From: Talpa occidentalis
Taxonomy: Eukaryota; Chordata; Mammalia; Eulipotyphla; Talpidae
Assembly (NCBI RefSeq): GCF_014898055.3
Contig: NW_023603184.1
Coordinates: 33,479,359 to 33,543,358, forward strand
Direction of reading: 5' to 3'
DNA: 64,000 nt
Made by a program: the position numbers and the translations under genes
Shown: positions 1 to 11,700 of the stretch, in pieces
Numbering within the stretch: the stretch's first letter is position 1
Layout: each line of letters begins with the position of its first letter
The notes under the pieces: generated by a model
Databases searched by the model: none
The model's input: only the letters and a program-made list of their open reading frames with translations
What the model was told of the DNA's origin: nothing

Positions 1-24
1 ACAGGGAATCCCTCGCTCCAGGCT

Positions 25-215
25 CTCTGGCTGAATGACCTGGGCCAGACCCTTCACCTCTCTGCAACTTCATCTTTGTTCATCTGCAAAGTGGAGGATC
101 AGATACCTTAGTGGCATTTTGTGGTGCTTCAATAAGATTTTCCAAGCAGAGTGCTCAGCCCAAAGTTTGGCACTTGAAAGTACTTGATCTGCATTAAGTT
201 ACTGTTGTAAAGTGG
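25..215 (+). repeat. MIR SINE relic
   Basis: The segment follows the MIR core order: a tRNA-related part, 'ctgggccagacccttcacctctctg', 'catctgcaaagtggagg', and a tail ending in a short 'cttgaaagtacttgatctgcatt' block. It is strongly diverged and so ancient. It lies 5' of the PPFIBP2 start exon with no sign of function. Confidence 0.6.
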
Positions 216-784
216 GATCTTCGGGACTAAAATTCCTAACTGCTGACGTTTCCATACTTACCCTTTATTTTGGAATAGTCTGTGGAAAAAAGAATGGGAG
301 ACCCAGGTTTTAACAGTCCTCTCTTTGTAATATGCCATTTTCTTACTGCAACACTGCAGGAGACAACGTGGCCCATCATGTCTGGCTTCTAAATTCATTG
401 ATGGTGTTAGTGGGCAATGAAATGTCAGAGCACTGGAATCCAACTGTCCCACTGCCATTCCCCGGTTTTCCCTGGGTGAATGGTAACATTTTCAAGTGGA
501 TAAAAATCTCCAGGCAACGTCGCTTTCCTCCTCCAGAGCAGATTTATTACAGAGTGGTTGGCATTTCCACATGCTCCGCATTTGTCAGTGTCAGATTCAT
601 ATGCGTTCTTAGGTCTCTATACATATATAGGCATAATTTAAATCTCCTGCGAACAAAGGCTATTTTTCTAACTTGGAGATATTCCAAAAGATCTCTGAAT
701 TTCATCTATTTTTAAATGTTTGTGCAATTTAAAAGTATGGTAATATCGAATGGTACAGGGGAGAACTGAATATTCAGCTTCCAA

Positions 785-1150
785 CAACTGATCATGTGCC
801 ATGTCAGGCACTTTTATATACAACAGTTAACTCCAAGATGAGTATGTGTTATTTTCAGTCTTCAGTGGGGGAAACTGAGGCTCAACACTATAAACTTCTT
901 GCTCAAAGTCACATACACATGCACAAGTCACAGCAGCTGAGAGTGGTGTGGATGGGAGACAAACCATTTGATTCCACATTTGATGCTCCTGCCATTTTAT
1001 CACAGCCTCCACAGAATAGAACTCATTCATTCAAAAACTATAGGACACCTACCATGTTCTAGGCATGATGCAGAGCTCTGGTAACATAGCAGTGGAAACA
1101 AATAAGTAAAAAATTCCTGCCTTCAACAAGCTTATATTCTAGTGGTCACA
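785..1150. repeat. MIR (minus) followed by L2 3' end
   Basis: Positions 785-930 read as a MIR on the minus strand ('gaaactgaggctcaa' then 'agtcacatacaca'). Positions 1016-1150 match the 3' end of LINE-2 on the plus strand: 'attcattcaaaaactat', 'ctaccatgttctaggcat', then 'cttatattctagtgg'. Both are old. The open frames overlapping them are not genes. Confidence 0.55.
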
Positions 1151-1639
1151 CAATACAGATTAATTCTGTAAGTGGGGGGAAAGTTTTTCACTGGATGGAA
1201 TGGAGGTGGAGGAGCAAGGCAGAATGCAAGAATGATGGGGAGCATGGTTTGTGTTCCTCCCCAGAGCACAGCAGCATGGGACTTGCTGGATAGGCGCTTT
1301 GGGAAGGTTTGAGAAGAGCAGTGGTGCATTAAGCTGCGACCCTTCCCACCAGGTCTCTCTTCTCTCCACTGCAACAGTTAAGGTGCTCTCTGAGTTGGGG
1401 TTCAGGGTTTTGAGAGCAAACATTACTACCCTAGAGCAAGAAGAGAGAAAGTGGGCTATTGACCCACAGGCCATGAGGGAATGTGTTGTTCAGGCAGTGA
1501 AGTTAGAGAAGGAGGTGGGAGTTCCAGAATGTTCACTGTTAGTGCTTGACAAATTAATAGTGGGCACACTATGATCACATATATGCCTTTCCTCAAAATT
1601 CTGTAGTGAAAGCAGTATAAAAATAACAACTTATCTTTC

Positions 1640-1800
1640 TGTTGTTGCTATTTTTCTGAGGAATATTGCAGCAACCATTCATTCAACACTTTCTCTGTGT
1701 GCATTGTCTCAATAAATTCCAAAAAGTGAAGCTGAGACACATAGAAGCTAGTGAATGGAGAAACTGATGTTCAAACCTGACTCTGTCCAGCTATAAAGTT
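1640..1800 (-). repeat. Probable MIR relic
   Basis: This diverged segment contains an inverted MIR-like core: a 'gaagctgagacacatagaag' block followed by 'actctgtccagct'. It lies in the region 5' of PPFIBP2. Identification rests on pattern only. Confidence 0.35.
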
Positions 1801-1904
1801 CTTGCCTTTTACACCATACCAAACTGCCCCTTTGGTTCCCCGGATGCTATAAGGAGGATGCAGAAATAATTTGTGATTTTCATTGTGTCTGTTCTGGCCT
1901 TGTA

Positions 1905-2040
1905 ACTCGGAGTATGGTCTGTGGGCCAGCAGCTTTGGGAGCTTGTTAGAAATGCAGAGTCTCGGGCCTCATCTAGGCCTATTGAATCAGAACCTGCTTT
2001 TGAACAAAACTCCCAGGCATATTAAAGTTTCAGAAACATA
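1905..2040 (+). mobile_element. MER5A-type hAT DNA transposon relic
   Basis: The order of blocks is that of the non-autonomous hAT element MER5A: 'tggtctgtgggccagcagc', 'gggagcttgttagaaatgcaga', 'attgaatcagaacctgc', 'cattaaagtttcagaaac'. It is immobile and ancient, common to placental mammals. Confidence 0.7.
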
Positions 2041-2515
2041 CCTCTATATTTTTTGCCAAGATACATGACATAAACATTCTAAAGGTAGTGGAAAGATATG
2101 TCAACACCAAAAAATGATCATTTCTGAATTGAAGTGATGGCTACTGTTGAATTTAATCAAACGTGAAAGTTTTAGAACTTCTCTGAATGTCTATTACACA
2201 AAATCATTAAATAAAATTGATCTAAGAAATTAGCCAAAGTATAGAAGAATGTTTTGAGGATGTCTTCATGGGCTTTTAAAGAAAGGGATGCTCATTGTCT
2301 GGACACTTACTCCCAGTGGGAATCTCTGATCTGATAGTCAGCAGTTGAAGGATGGACAGGGTATGTGAGTACACCCATTAACCTGGATATAGAACAAAGT
2401 CTGCTGGACTTGAACTTTTATCTCAGATCATGTCCACTGATTCACTTTATGATGTTGGCAAATTATCAAAACCTCACTATCTAGAAGTCTTTGCCTGTGA
2501 ACATTCAGCATAACG

Positions 2516-2615
2516 NNNNNNNNNNNNNNNNNNNNNNNNNNNNNNNNNNNNNNNNNNNNNNNNNNNNNNNNNNNNNNNNNNNNNNNNNNNNNNNNNNNNN
2601 NNNNNNNNNNNNNNN
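2516..2615. other. Assembly gap of exactly 100 N
   Basis: One hundred N bases, the conventional placeholder for a gap of unknown size. The true distance across it and the relative orientation of its flanks are not guaranteed. Open frames spanning the Ns are artefacts. Confidence 0.98.
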
Positions 2616-3999
2616 TCATCGGGGGTCAAATGGGGGGCTATGTTCATGGCCCAGGTGTGCAGAGACAAGGGGAACGGCTTTCCACCGATGTAACGTCTGT
2701 CACTGTGCTGAGCACATTAAGAGCGCGGTCCCTCTGCCTGCTCCTTTCCTTCCTGGGCTGGGGATGCTACCCTCTTTGAGAGTCCCCAGGGCACTGTGTA
2801 GTCCCCTGTCCTCCACGCTGTGTCGGGCCCCTCTCATTGGTGGAGAACATGATTTCAGTTCCCTTCCCCACCACCTGCTCTTTGCTTGTTGCTTTGGATT
2901 TTGACCCAGATCCTGGTCCTCTTTGCCAGCCCCTTTAGATTATTGCCGGACACAGTTGCTGGCTTCTTCAGCTTCCCTCCTGCCCACACCCCCACCCCCA
3001 TCTTCCCCAGATTTGTGCACTGACACTCCGCATCCCTGCGAATCCAGGCTCTCTTGGGAGGTAACGTGTCCTTTCAGGGATGAGGATCTAGAGGACACTG
3101 GACACACAATTGTGCCAAATGACATGCTTGCCTCTGAAATGCCAAGTTCTTAGAGGGCAGGAATTGACCCATTGAACTTTACTGATGGGGAGCCCTGACA
3201 TAGACAATGGCGGGGGGCGGGGGGGGGGAATGGTTGCTTGCTGCCAGAATGGGAATGGCTGGTAGCCTTGTGGCGTCCTGGTTCCAATAAGAGTGTCTGT
3301 GTTCCCAGGTGGGGCCAGAGGCTTCATCCCTGTGGCCTGTTTAGATTTGCAAAGGTCTATTCAGTACCCCACACCGCCACTTGTACCTCACAGCTACCCT
3401 GTGACAGAGGCTGGCCGGGACCTCTTCTTACCAGGTGTCCTGACCACCTGAGACCCAGCAGTCTAGAACTGAGCTCACCAGCTGCCCAGAGCAGGCTCCA
3501 GCTCCAGAGCTTCCCGATCTCACTGGCCCCAGGCTCCTGGGTTGTAGATGTGATACAGCTTTGACTCATGTTTCACTTCACACTAGCTCCCACGGTCCAC
3601 CCAGTGTGTATTTGCCAATACACACTCATCACTGGGCAGAGGGCCACGGGTCTTCTTTATGGTCCCATCTATTGCAGGGGGACATAGCCTGGGCCCTTTG
3701 GGCCTGGCACCTTCTAACTACACCCACTGCCTTTCACCCTGGTAGTCAGCCCCAGATGGGGCCAGTCTGCTGAAATGGAAATCCTTTTCAAAATCTCTGT
3801 GATTACACCTGAGGTCACTTGATTTGTTTATACATCCAGACCCCTGATGTAGTGGGTGTGATTGCCCAGCTCCTCTCATTAATTGTCCTGTCACATTTAC
3901 GTGAATGCCATGAAAGGCTTGACTAATGGTGAGCAGCTGGATGCTCCCGTGTAATCTCATCAACCATTGTAACATTTGCCAACCACATCCTGCCCGTAC
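2616..3999. other. Non-coding stretch 5' of PPFIBP2 start exon
   Basis: I see no gene here. There is moderately GC-rich unique sequence with a pure G/C tract near 3209-3228. Short open frames on both strands lack splice signals, domains or codon bias. It is presumably upstream sequence or a 5' UTR intron of PPFIBP2, but no upstream exon can be recognised. Confidence 0.5.
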
Positions 4000-4140
4000 A
4001 TGCTTTTCTACCTTTCATGCCCTACTCCCTCTGCCTAGAATGGCATTCTTACCCCATTAGCTTCTGAGAAAGCTCCTACTCATCCTTTCAAGACCCAGGG
4101 AAACTGCATACCTATCTCCCAGCACATCTGGCACCTGTGT
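4000..4140 (+). repeat. L2 LINE fragment
   Basis: The text 'ccctctgcctagaatggcattctt' followed by 'gaaagctcctactcatcctttcaagacccag' is the typical L2 3' region. It is old and truncated, and lies just upstream of the young LTR element. Confidence 0.6.
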
Positions 4141-4226
4141 CATGATAATTTGAGGTTTGGCTTCCTACTTCTGTCTTTTCCTTGATCTGATGTGGCAATA
4201 TTCACCCCCCCTCCCCAATCCTCAGC

Positions 4227-4659
4227 TGTAGGGTAAAGAAAATTCAGGCTTTCTGCCCTTCCGCCATCAGGATAGATGATGGATCCTTGTCCTGAATGCA
4301 TGCCTGATGGTGGGCACCTGGAATAGGGTGTGGGCATAGGTAGATGGGATTCAGCTGAGCTAAGACTGTGCTTTTAAGGGCGGCGTCACGGGGGGACGCC
4401 AGCAGCACCAGCACCAGCAGCAGCCGCAGCCGCAGCGAAGAAAGCAGCAGAACGAAACGCTAGAGAGCCCAGATAGAGTAGGACTTTGGGGGCTGGGAGG
4501 CCTGCCAGCCTCCCAGCCCCCCAGCCAGCACCCCTGCCTGCCATATGCCTGGTGAACCCCAAATAAAAAACCTGCAAAACTACTGAGGACTCTGACTCCT
4601 CCTTTACCCGGTCTGCATGGGATCAGAAAACCTGCACTGTGCCCGTTCCTGCCTTTACA
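4227..4659 (+). repeat. 5' LTR of the 4.2-6.2 kb element
   Basis: 433 bp, TGTA...TACA. It contains a TTTTAAG promoter-like box near 4372, a run of CAG/CCG-like triplets (about 4400-4440), a G/C palindromic stretch around 4490-4530, and an AATAAA signal near 4561. U3-R-U5 order on the plus strand follows from the signals and from the primer site downstream. Confidence 0.85.
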
Positions 4660-4661
4660 AT

Positions 4662-4678
4662 TGGCGTAAGTCGGCAGG
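4662..4678 (+). other. Primer-binding site, serine tRNA type
   Basis: TGGCGTAAGTCGGCAGG begins two bases after the LTR. The complement of a serine tRNA 3' end (from memory of vertebrate tRNA-Ser) would read TGGCGTAGTCGGCAGG, so one A is extra. A serine primer is uncommon among mammalian ERVs; HERV-S is the named example. Confidence 0.7.
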
Positions 4679-4825
4679 ATCCATGTAGACGGGTATTGGA
4701 GCCCTCCAAAGACCTGGAGGGACTAAGGAGTAAAAGACTGCCTGTGACGACGCTGGAGGCGCCATGGCGGTAGAAGATGGATACGTCCACGAACTACAGG
4801 ATGAGACCTGGCGTGAAGGAGATGC

Positions 4826-4893
4826 CCGAAAGGACCAGCCAACGACACCGGAAAGGACCAGCCACCAACACCGGAAAGGACCAGCCAATAACC
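4826..4893 (+). repeat. Three 23-bp tandem repeats inside the LTR element
   Basis: The phrase 'ggaaaggaccagcca' recurs three times with about 23-bp spacing, followed by variable 'acgacacc', 'ccaacacc' and 'ataaccc'. It lies about 165 bp after the primer site, in the leader where packaging signals usually sit. A role is not shown. Confidence 0.75.
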
Positions 4894-5811
4894 CTGAGGC
4901 AGCAGGCCATTGCTGACGCAGGGAGAGGCCAATGGACATGGACTGATAAACCTGGACTGACAATCCTGCCAGAAAGCGGAGGACCTTGGCAGGTTATGTT
5001 TTTTTTTGAGAATCTGGGGGTGGCCAGTGGGCCTAGATGGCCAAAAGCAGCCTGTGCATGCCCAGCAGCCAGGTGGAGAGAAAAGCCAACTAAGAAAGCA
5101 AAAGCTGGTACTGATGATAAGTTGAGAAGCCCTGAGTGGCCGTTAAGCAGCCTGGGTATGCTGAAGACCTGTGAGTCTCGTAAAATCACCTGTGGGTGAT
5201 GCCCTGCTCATTCTTGAGTGAGGGTGAGGAGCTGAGGAGCCCGTCCTTGGGGGACGGTGGGGAATGTGGCTTGGGGTGGAGCCCAAGCCAAATGCAAAGT
5301 TTGGATCCCCAACCCATGTGCTTGTGCAGTGGGTTGGCTTGAGAGCAGGGGTCTGTGAGTCGCATGGGTGGCCATGAAGGCCGAGTGTTGGAGCGACTGC
5401 AGACAGAAACCCTGAGGGTTGGTGATTACCCCCAACAGAATAAAATTGCCAATCCCAGAGCTAGTGCATCCTGGGGGTGGATGCTGTGTGCCTGTAGCCT
5501 AGACGACAGCCAGAGAAGGCCAGGAAGCCTGACGGCTCCTGGTATGTTATAGTAGATGCCGTGAGTGATTCCCCTCCCTCATATGAGCAGTGCCTTCGGC
5601 AGCAGATTGGTGGCTTATCTGCTGGTACCAATAATTGTCTTTTGCACTTGGTTGGTGCCCTGCCTGGACTTATTTGTGTTCTGTTGTATTTTGTTATGTT
5701 GTATTTTGTTATTTGATGTATTTGCTTTTGTGGGCCATGGCTGCATTGTTTGCTTAGAAAATTGTGTATATATGTATAGACTGTATGGCAGAAAACCCTG
5801 AGGGGGTGGAC

Positions 5812-6246
5812 TGTAGGGTAAAGAAAATATCAGGCTTTTCTGCCCTTCCGCCATCAGGATAGATGATGGATCCTTGTCCTGAATGCATGCCTGATGGTGG
5901 GCACCTGGAATAGGGTGTGGGCATAGGTAGATGGGATTCAGCTGAGCTAAGACTGTGCTTTTAAGGGCGGCGTCACGGGGGGACGCCAGCAGCACCAGCA
6001 CCAGCAGCAGCCGCAGCCGAAGCCGAGAAGCAGCAGAACGAACGCTAGAGAGCCCAGATAGAGTGAGGACTTGCTGGGGGCTGGGAGGCCTGCCAGCCTC
6101 CCAGCCCCCCAGCCAGCACCCCTGCCTGCCATATGCCTGGTGAACCCCAAATAAAAACCTGCAAAACTACTGAGGACTCTGACTCCTCCTTTACCCGGTC
6201 TGCATGGGATCAGAAAACCTGCACTGTGCCCGTTCCTGCCCTTACA
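5812..6246 (+). repeat. 3' LTR of the 4.2-6.2 kb element
   Basis: 435 bp, nearly identical to the 5' LTR. Differences are mostly single-base insertions or deletions in homopolymers, for example in the A-run before the AATAAA signal. It ends TTACA and is followed directly by the target duplication TCAGC. Confidence 0.85.
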
Positions 6247-6251
6247 TCAGC

Positions 6252-8640
6252 ACAGCAGCATTCAGGGACTGTTGGCTGCATGGGGCCATCATTTAGTCAC
6301 TGGGCACTCTGGCAGCCACTGAGCACATCGGGTGAACAGGCAGACATGTTCCCCCTGCCTCCATAGAGAGGGTTAGCAGGGCTAATGAGCAAGGAAACCG
6401 TGTAAGAGTGAGATACTGTGGAACTGCCCAGCCCTAAGAGACTGCTTTTGGTGGAGGTATGCAAGGATGCCACCCTCAGAAGCTACTTTGGAGCTGAGGT
6501 CTGAAGTAAGAGAATAAATCAGCCCTACAGAGATCTCGGGAGTGACAGGTGTAATCTTGCAGAGGAGAAACGGTCCTGGAGTGTTTGGGGACTGGACAGG
6601 GGACCAGTGCTTGACCAGGGGAGAGCACCAGCTAGGGCTGGCCAGCCAGATCCTGCTGCTCTTCTTTCAAAGGTCACCGTCAGGAGTTTGGATTTTTGCT
6701 TCGGAACAGTGAGAAGTCTTTAGGGGGGAATATTTCAGACTTTTATCCAGTATGGCCGAACAGGGGTGAGATGCTGATTTTTACCCTGCTTCTGCTACCT
6801 CTTCTTTCATCTCTACCCAGACTTGCTTTGTTCAGGCCTGAGGTCTGCCTACCCTGTTTGCTCTGTAGCTGTCTGGGCTGCTCTTCTCCCTACAGAGTAA
6901 TCCCATTCCTTGCTGTAGCCTTGCCCGACTCCTGCCAGGCCCTGCAATGCCAGTGAGGCCCCCACCCCCGTTTACACTCCCTTTCTCACCCCCTGGCCAA
7001 TGGTGCAATCCTCTCGGACTGCGGAGGCCCACTCTCTGTTTCTGAGCCTTCCTTGGCCTTTGCAACCATGAATCACTGAGGGAGCCCTCCCTGCTCCACA
7101 CATGCAGTTGCTTTCCTTTCTTTGCCAGGCCTCCCTTCGCCAGGGAACCAGCTTCTTGGGCTTATCTGGGTTCTTCCTCCCCGAGCTGACTCCATTTTGA
7201 AGTTTCTCTCCTGGTGAGTTATCCTGGCACAGATACATCCTGAGATTATCTCCTCACCTAAAGCAACAACAACAAACACTTTTGAGCAGTCTGTGCAAAA
7301 GAATATACTAAGCATTTTCTATGAAATATTAATTTCTCATTTAATCAGGGTATCAACCCTGTGAGTTAGTTACTGTCATTATTCTCATTTTTCATATGAG
7401 GGAACTGAGGCTCAGAGATTATGGTCATTGGCAGATCTGGCTTAAACCCAGACGATTTAAGATGGCCTGGCACAGTCCGGGGTGGTTCTTTGTGGTCCTA
7501 AAATCCTTATCCACACCATCTCCAGAACCACCTCTCCATGGCTGCTCATGTCCTTCTCGTCACAGGCCCAGCTTCCCAGGGAAAATGAGCAGAGACCCTG
7601 AGAACTTTGTGTTCCCTCACCTGTGCCATTCTGGGGTACGGGAGCACTGCCTTGTTTGGTCACAGCCCCTCTGCCCACTGGGCACGTGCATGGGTTTTGT
7701 GGTATGAGCAAACAACTCTACTGCTACTTTGCAGATATGGGCTAAGTCTCTTCTCAGGGTTACAAATGCTGTTCTAAGTCCCTCCCTGCCACCCAAGGAG
7801 ACAGAAAGCAAGAAAAATAAGGAGACCTCAGGAAGGCAGTTTAGCTTAAAGCTTAAAGAGGCAGAGCTGTCTGGAGATGGGAGCAGTTGCCTGGGCTGGC
7901 AGTGGGGAGGCAGTTCCCCTCCACTCTTGATAGGATTCAGAGGAGAGATTGCACATTCAAGGGTATCTGGACTATGTGTGCATGGGAAAGTCTTCAGCCC
8001 TGAGACGATGGGATTCTGCACCTTGAATGGGGCCAACATGGCAAGACACAGTGCTCCCGGCTCCTTCCATAGTACTCGCCTCAATACAACATGCAAACAG
8101 CCTTCCCTGCTGGGCATACCTGCCCGCTCCAGAGGTCAAGGTGGCAGTTGAGTCCGCTTTGTTTTGCATTTTAGTTTTCCTTGAGCCCGGATCACAGCTG
8201 CTCAAGGAAAGCATTTCAGGCGTCGCCCAAACACAGATATGAGACAACTGACTCCTGCGCTGCGGGGCACATCCTGAGAGTCCTCTCAGCTGTGAGGCTT
8301 TCCCCAGTGCAAGGGAGCCCTCCCCGGTGGTGGGTGGAGCTTCCGGACTTGGGATGTAATGATGGCAAGGCCGGGCAATTGCTGTTCCCCAGCTGCAGTT
8401 GACTTTGGAGAGCCCCAGGGACCTTGCATTACAGGAGCCAATCCTGTGTTAAATCTCCATGGGAAAACAGCGTTCACACCTGGTGGGAGAGGCCGTAGCC
8501 ATGGCAGGGACTGCGCATCAGCCACTTGGATTCTTACAAGAACACACTGCATGGTGATGAAATAAGAGGGCTTTGCAGTCTTATACACGTAACCTGGAAC
8601 TCCCTGTAATTTCACCTTTGTTCTGCATTTGAATTTTCAG
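6252..8640. other. Non-coding stretch upstream of PPFIBP2 start exon
   Basis: No gene is recognised. About 6400-6730 resembles an old L2-like repeat, and about 7345-7460 is a minus-strand MIR ('gagggaactgaggctcagag'). The longest frames (7617-8117 minus, 7729-8151 plus) show no domain or splice pattern. The segment is probably intronic or promoter-proximal PPFIBP2 sequence. Confidence 0.45.
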
Positions 8641-8740
8641 TAAGAGAAGGAGGAGTCTAAGCAGGCAAGAGGAGGCATGGCTTCGGATGCTAGTCACGCG
8701 CTGGAAGCTGCCCTGGAGCAGATGGATGGCATCATTGCAG
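8641..8740 (+). CDS. PPFIBP2: PPFIBP2 start-codon exon
   Basis: Acceptor 'gaattttcag' precedes 8641 and donor gtatag follows 8740. ATG is at 8677 in a good context (ggaggcATGG). An in-frame TAA lies at 8641-8643, at the exon border, so no longer N-terminus is possible from this exon. It codes 21 full residues plus one base (phase 1). Because the exon begins at a splice acceptor, at least one non-coding first exon must lie upstream; I could not find it. Confidence 0.93.
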
Positions 8741-11700
8741 GTATAGGCAGGAGCCCTGGTGCCTTCTGTCTTGTCCTCTGCACACGGGAAACTTTTCTCT
8801 CATTTTACTTTTCTCATTGGCACAAAGAGAAGCCCTCCTTAGACTTACTTTATTTTACTGTGTATGCCATCTCTTTGTTTAAGAGCACAAGTATCCCCTG
8901 CTTTTCTAAAGTTCCCATTATGTCATTTGGTTTTACCAAAGACCTACATTCGTGCCTGTTTTCATTAACCGAAAGAAAACCGAATGGGATTTTCACTTTT
9001 TCTAAAAAAAGATTTATTTTACTTATTTATGTATATAAGAGCTGGGGTGTAGGCCAGAGGTTGTGGGGTAGGTGAAAGCATTCACCAGAGACAGAGTGGG
9101 GAGCAGAACAGGCGGATCTACTGAAATACACTGCTGAGGGGAGCAGCGGGCAGGACAGGAGAGGTCTGCTGTGCAATGTGGGTCAGCTCCTTGGCTGGGG
9201 ATCAAACTTATTCTGCAACCAAAGCTTCATAGTACTGAGACTTAACCCCTTGAGCCACCAGGGAGGCCCCCGGATTTCCACTTTTATGGGAAGTGAAAAT
9301 AGCCTTCAATATTTGCTTTGCAGCAGCTGTTACAAAAAGTGTGCACACCCAGGCAAGAGTGGCACTGCCAGACTCTTTCCTAGGGCACTACTTTCTACAG
9401 GCTGTCTCTATCATATCATATACGTATCATGTCATACATATGTCAAAACATTCCTGCTTTTACCACACATTAGTGCTATTTTAGTTTTATGTTATTTGGT
9501 ATCATTTGGTATCTTCTATTCGGGTCTGGAAACACTCAAAGTTCTTTCCATTTAATTAATGGAAATGGTAATTGCTTCTTCACTTTATGCCACTTTGGTT
9601 TACAGGAGGTTTCATAGGAACACTTTACTTTAGGATAGTGGGGGAGACCTGCACAAACTTGTAGAACAGCTTAGGTCTCTGTTAAAACAGAATGGATGTA
9701 CCCTATGCTAGCATGTATGTAACTGTTTAGATCCTACCTGCAAGGAAGTTTGGGTGCAATGAGATTGAATTGACTGTAAATTTTTCAAAGCCTATTAGGG
9801 CTATTAGAGTGAAACTCAAAAACCAGCAGACTTTGCCACCTAATGCAGCTGTCAATTCACTTCTCAGCTGATTTCTGATCTCGAGTACACTCTGGAGTCA
9901 GGAGGCAGTTTTGCACTGACTCACCTAATCACCTAAAGAATGTTCTTTATTCCATATTGTTTTGTCTATCTCAACTGGCATAATATTTGCATCAGCTGGT
10001 TAGGAATATCCTCTAGAAAAGATCCAGCAAAACTGGTTAATTGGAAAAGACTGCCAGTAGGCTGTTTGGCTGATGTACTCTCTGATGGAGGCAACAGAAA
10101 CCCACGTTGGTTAGAGTAAGCCTGTCATTGAACATCTTTCCGAAAGGGCCCAGATCTTTTTCTGTCCTTACTGACACAGGTCATTCACCTTATTTGCTGA
10201 TGGGTGTGCTTCTTTGGATCTTTGTATCTCATCATGGGGAGCTGCTGCTGGAAGAGGGAGGTTTGGGCCGAGTGTGGCCAGAGCCCAGGACACGCATGGG
10301 TGCCTGGCCTTACTCCTTTGGGGTATTTTTCTTGCTTTCCATCCATGCTGCAGAGATACCTCTGACTTACTGAAGGTTCTGGGTGTTTGCTCCTGGAGCG
10401 GGGGCAGTTGTCTGTGTCAAAGCTTCTCCACGTTATTGGTGACACTACAATGTGCTCCACCTGTCATCTGCCAGGAGCTTAATTTCACTGTGAATTGACA
10501 GGCCATGCCTATTGTCTCATTTTTTAGAGGCTCCATAGATTGGCATGTCCTGTTCTAGATTAGGGTCCCTCATGTTCTCTTTGGAGAAGAAAGTTGAGAG
10601 TGGATTACTAAGCTTTCCTTTTAGAGGCTTATGCATTGAGATCAGAGCCACAGGTTCAGGCACTCTGACTCAGGTCATTAGTTCTGTTCCTCCCAGCCAA
10701 GGACTAGGGGGGAGGGGGAGGGGTAAGGGAGAGAGCAAAGAGGGAGGAGGAGGGTCCCTAGCCGAGCACCACACTCCTGGATGGCTGTGAGGGATGCATG
10801 ACTCCTAAAGAAGGCCACTGTGCTGGGTCAGTCCCTCTTCCTGCCTTCTCTTTTCCCCACATAGACCTTCCGAAAAGGACAAAGCCTCTGGCAAAATCCC
10901 CTGTCTCTGGGAGAACTGTGTGGCTGGATCCTCGGGGCCCAGGATCTACAGGTGAGAATCTGGACTGGGTGTGGAGGAAGGGACAGTAGGTGTGTGGAAA
11001 CCAGGAGACTCATCCCTCTGGCCTTCCAGCACAAAGAGCTCCCTCCTACGTCCATTTCCTTCATCCTCCAACCTGGCACAGTCCTTCTGGAAGGTGGCTC
11101 CTTGGGCTGCTCTGCCTGAACTAGTGTGAGTGTTGGTTGTAGAGAGGCGTCTAAGACTTCCCAAGACATTCTTTGCAGAGTGGGAGGGAGGAGCCAGACT
11201 ACTTGGTTTGAGTCCTAGCTCTACCCAAATTATCAATACTTGCTTGATCTCTTCCTCGGTTTTCTCACTTAAAAATGGGACTAATAGTAGTATCCACCTG
11301 AGAATATTGCTGTGCTTATATTTGGGCCCTTATTTCACCCATTTGAATTGTGTGGTTTTCGTTGTATAAGGCATGTCTCCCTAGGCTCCCCCAGGGTCTA
11401 TAAGATAGTCCTGCTCCATTCTTATCCCCCTTATAGCCTGTCTTTCACAGAGTAGCAGAGTAATCCTTAACCTATAAATCAAATCACCTCACTCCTTTCC
11501 CCAAAACTTTTCAATGATTTCCCATCTCAGGATAAAATCTAAAGTCCTCATCATGACCAGCCGTGCTTGTGAATGCACTGACGCGAATGCCGCTTTGACT
11601 GCATCTCCTCCCACCTTCCTTCTGGCTCCTCTCACTTCAGCCACCTGCATTGGCAGTCTCAGGACCATTGTGTTTGCTGTTCCCTCTGCTGGAATGCTGT

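Larger units (their letters stand above)
4227..6246 (+). mobile_element. Complete non-autonomous LTR retrotransposon (ERV type, tRNA-Ser primer)
   Basis: This element of about 2.0 kb has two near-identical LTRs (4227-4659 and 5812-6246) around a 1.15-kb internal region. Both LTRs start TGTA and end TACA. The whole is bracketed by a perfect 5-bp target duplication, TCAGC, at 4222-4226 and 6247-6251. Two bases after the 5' LTR is a primer-binding site, TGGCGTAAGTCGGCAGG. It equals the complement of a vertebrate serine-tRNA 3' end apart from one extra A. A purine-rich tract (AGGGGGTGGA, 5801-5810) lies just before the 3' LTR. The internal region has no recognisable gag, protease, polymerase or envelope frame, so it must have been mobilised by proteins from another element. 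The LTRs differ at only about ten sites, mostly one-base indels, so the insertion is recent. Other copies were not sought. Confidence 0.88.

Noticed and set aside
2428..2904. Open frames across the first N gap
   Set aside because: Frames through N bases carry no information.
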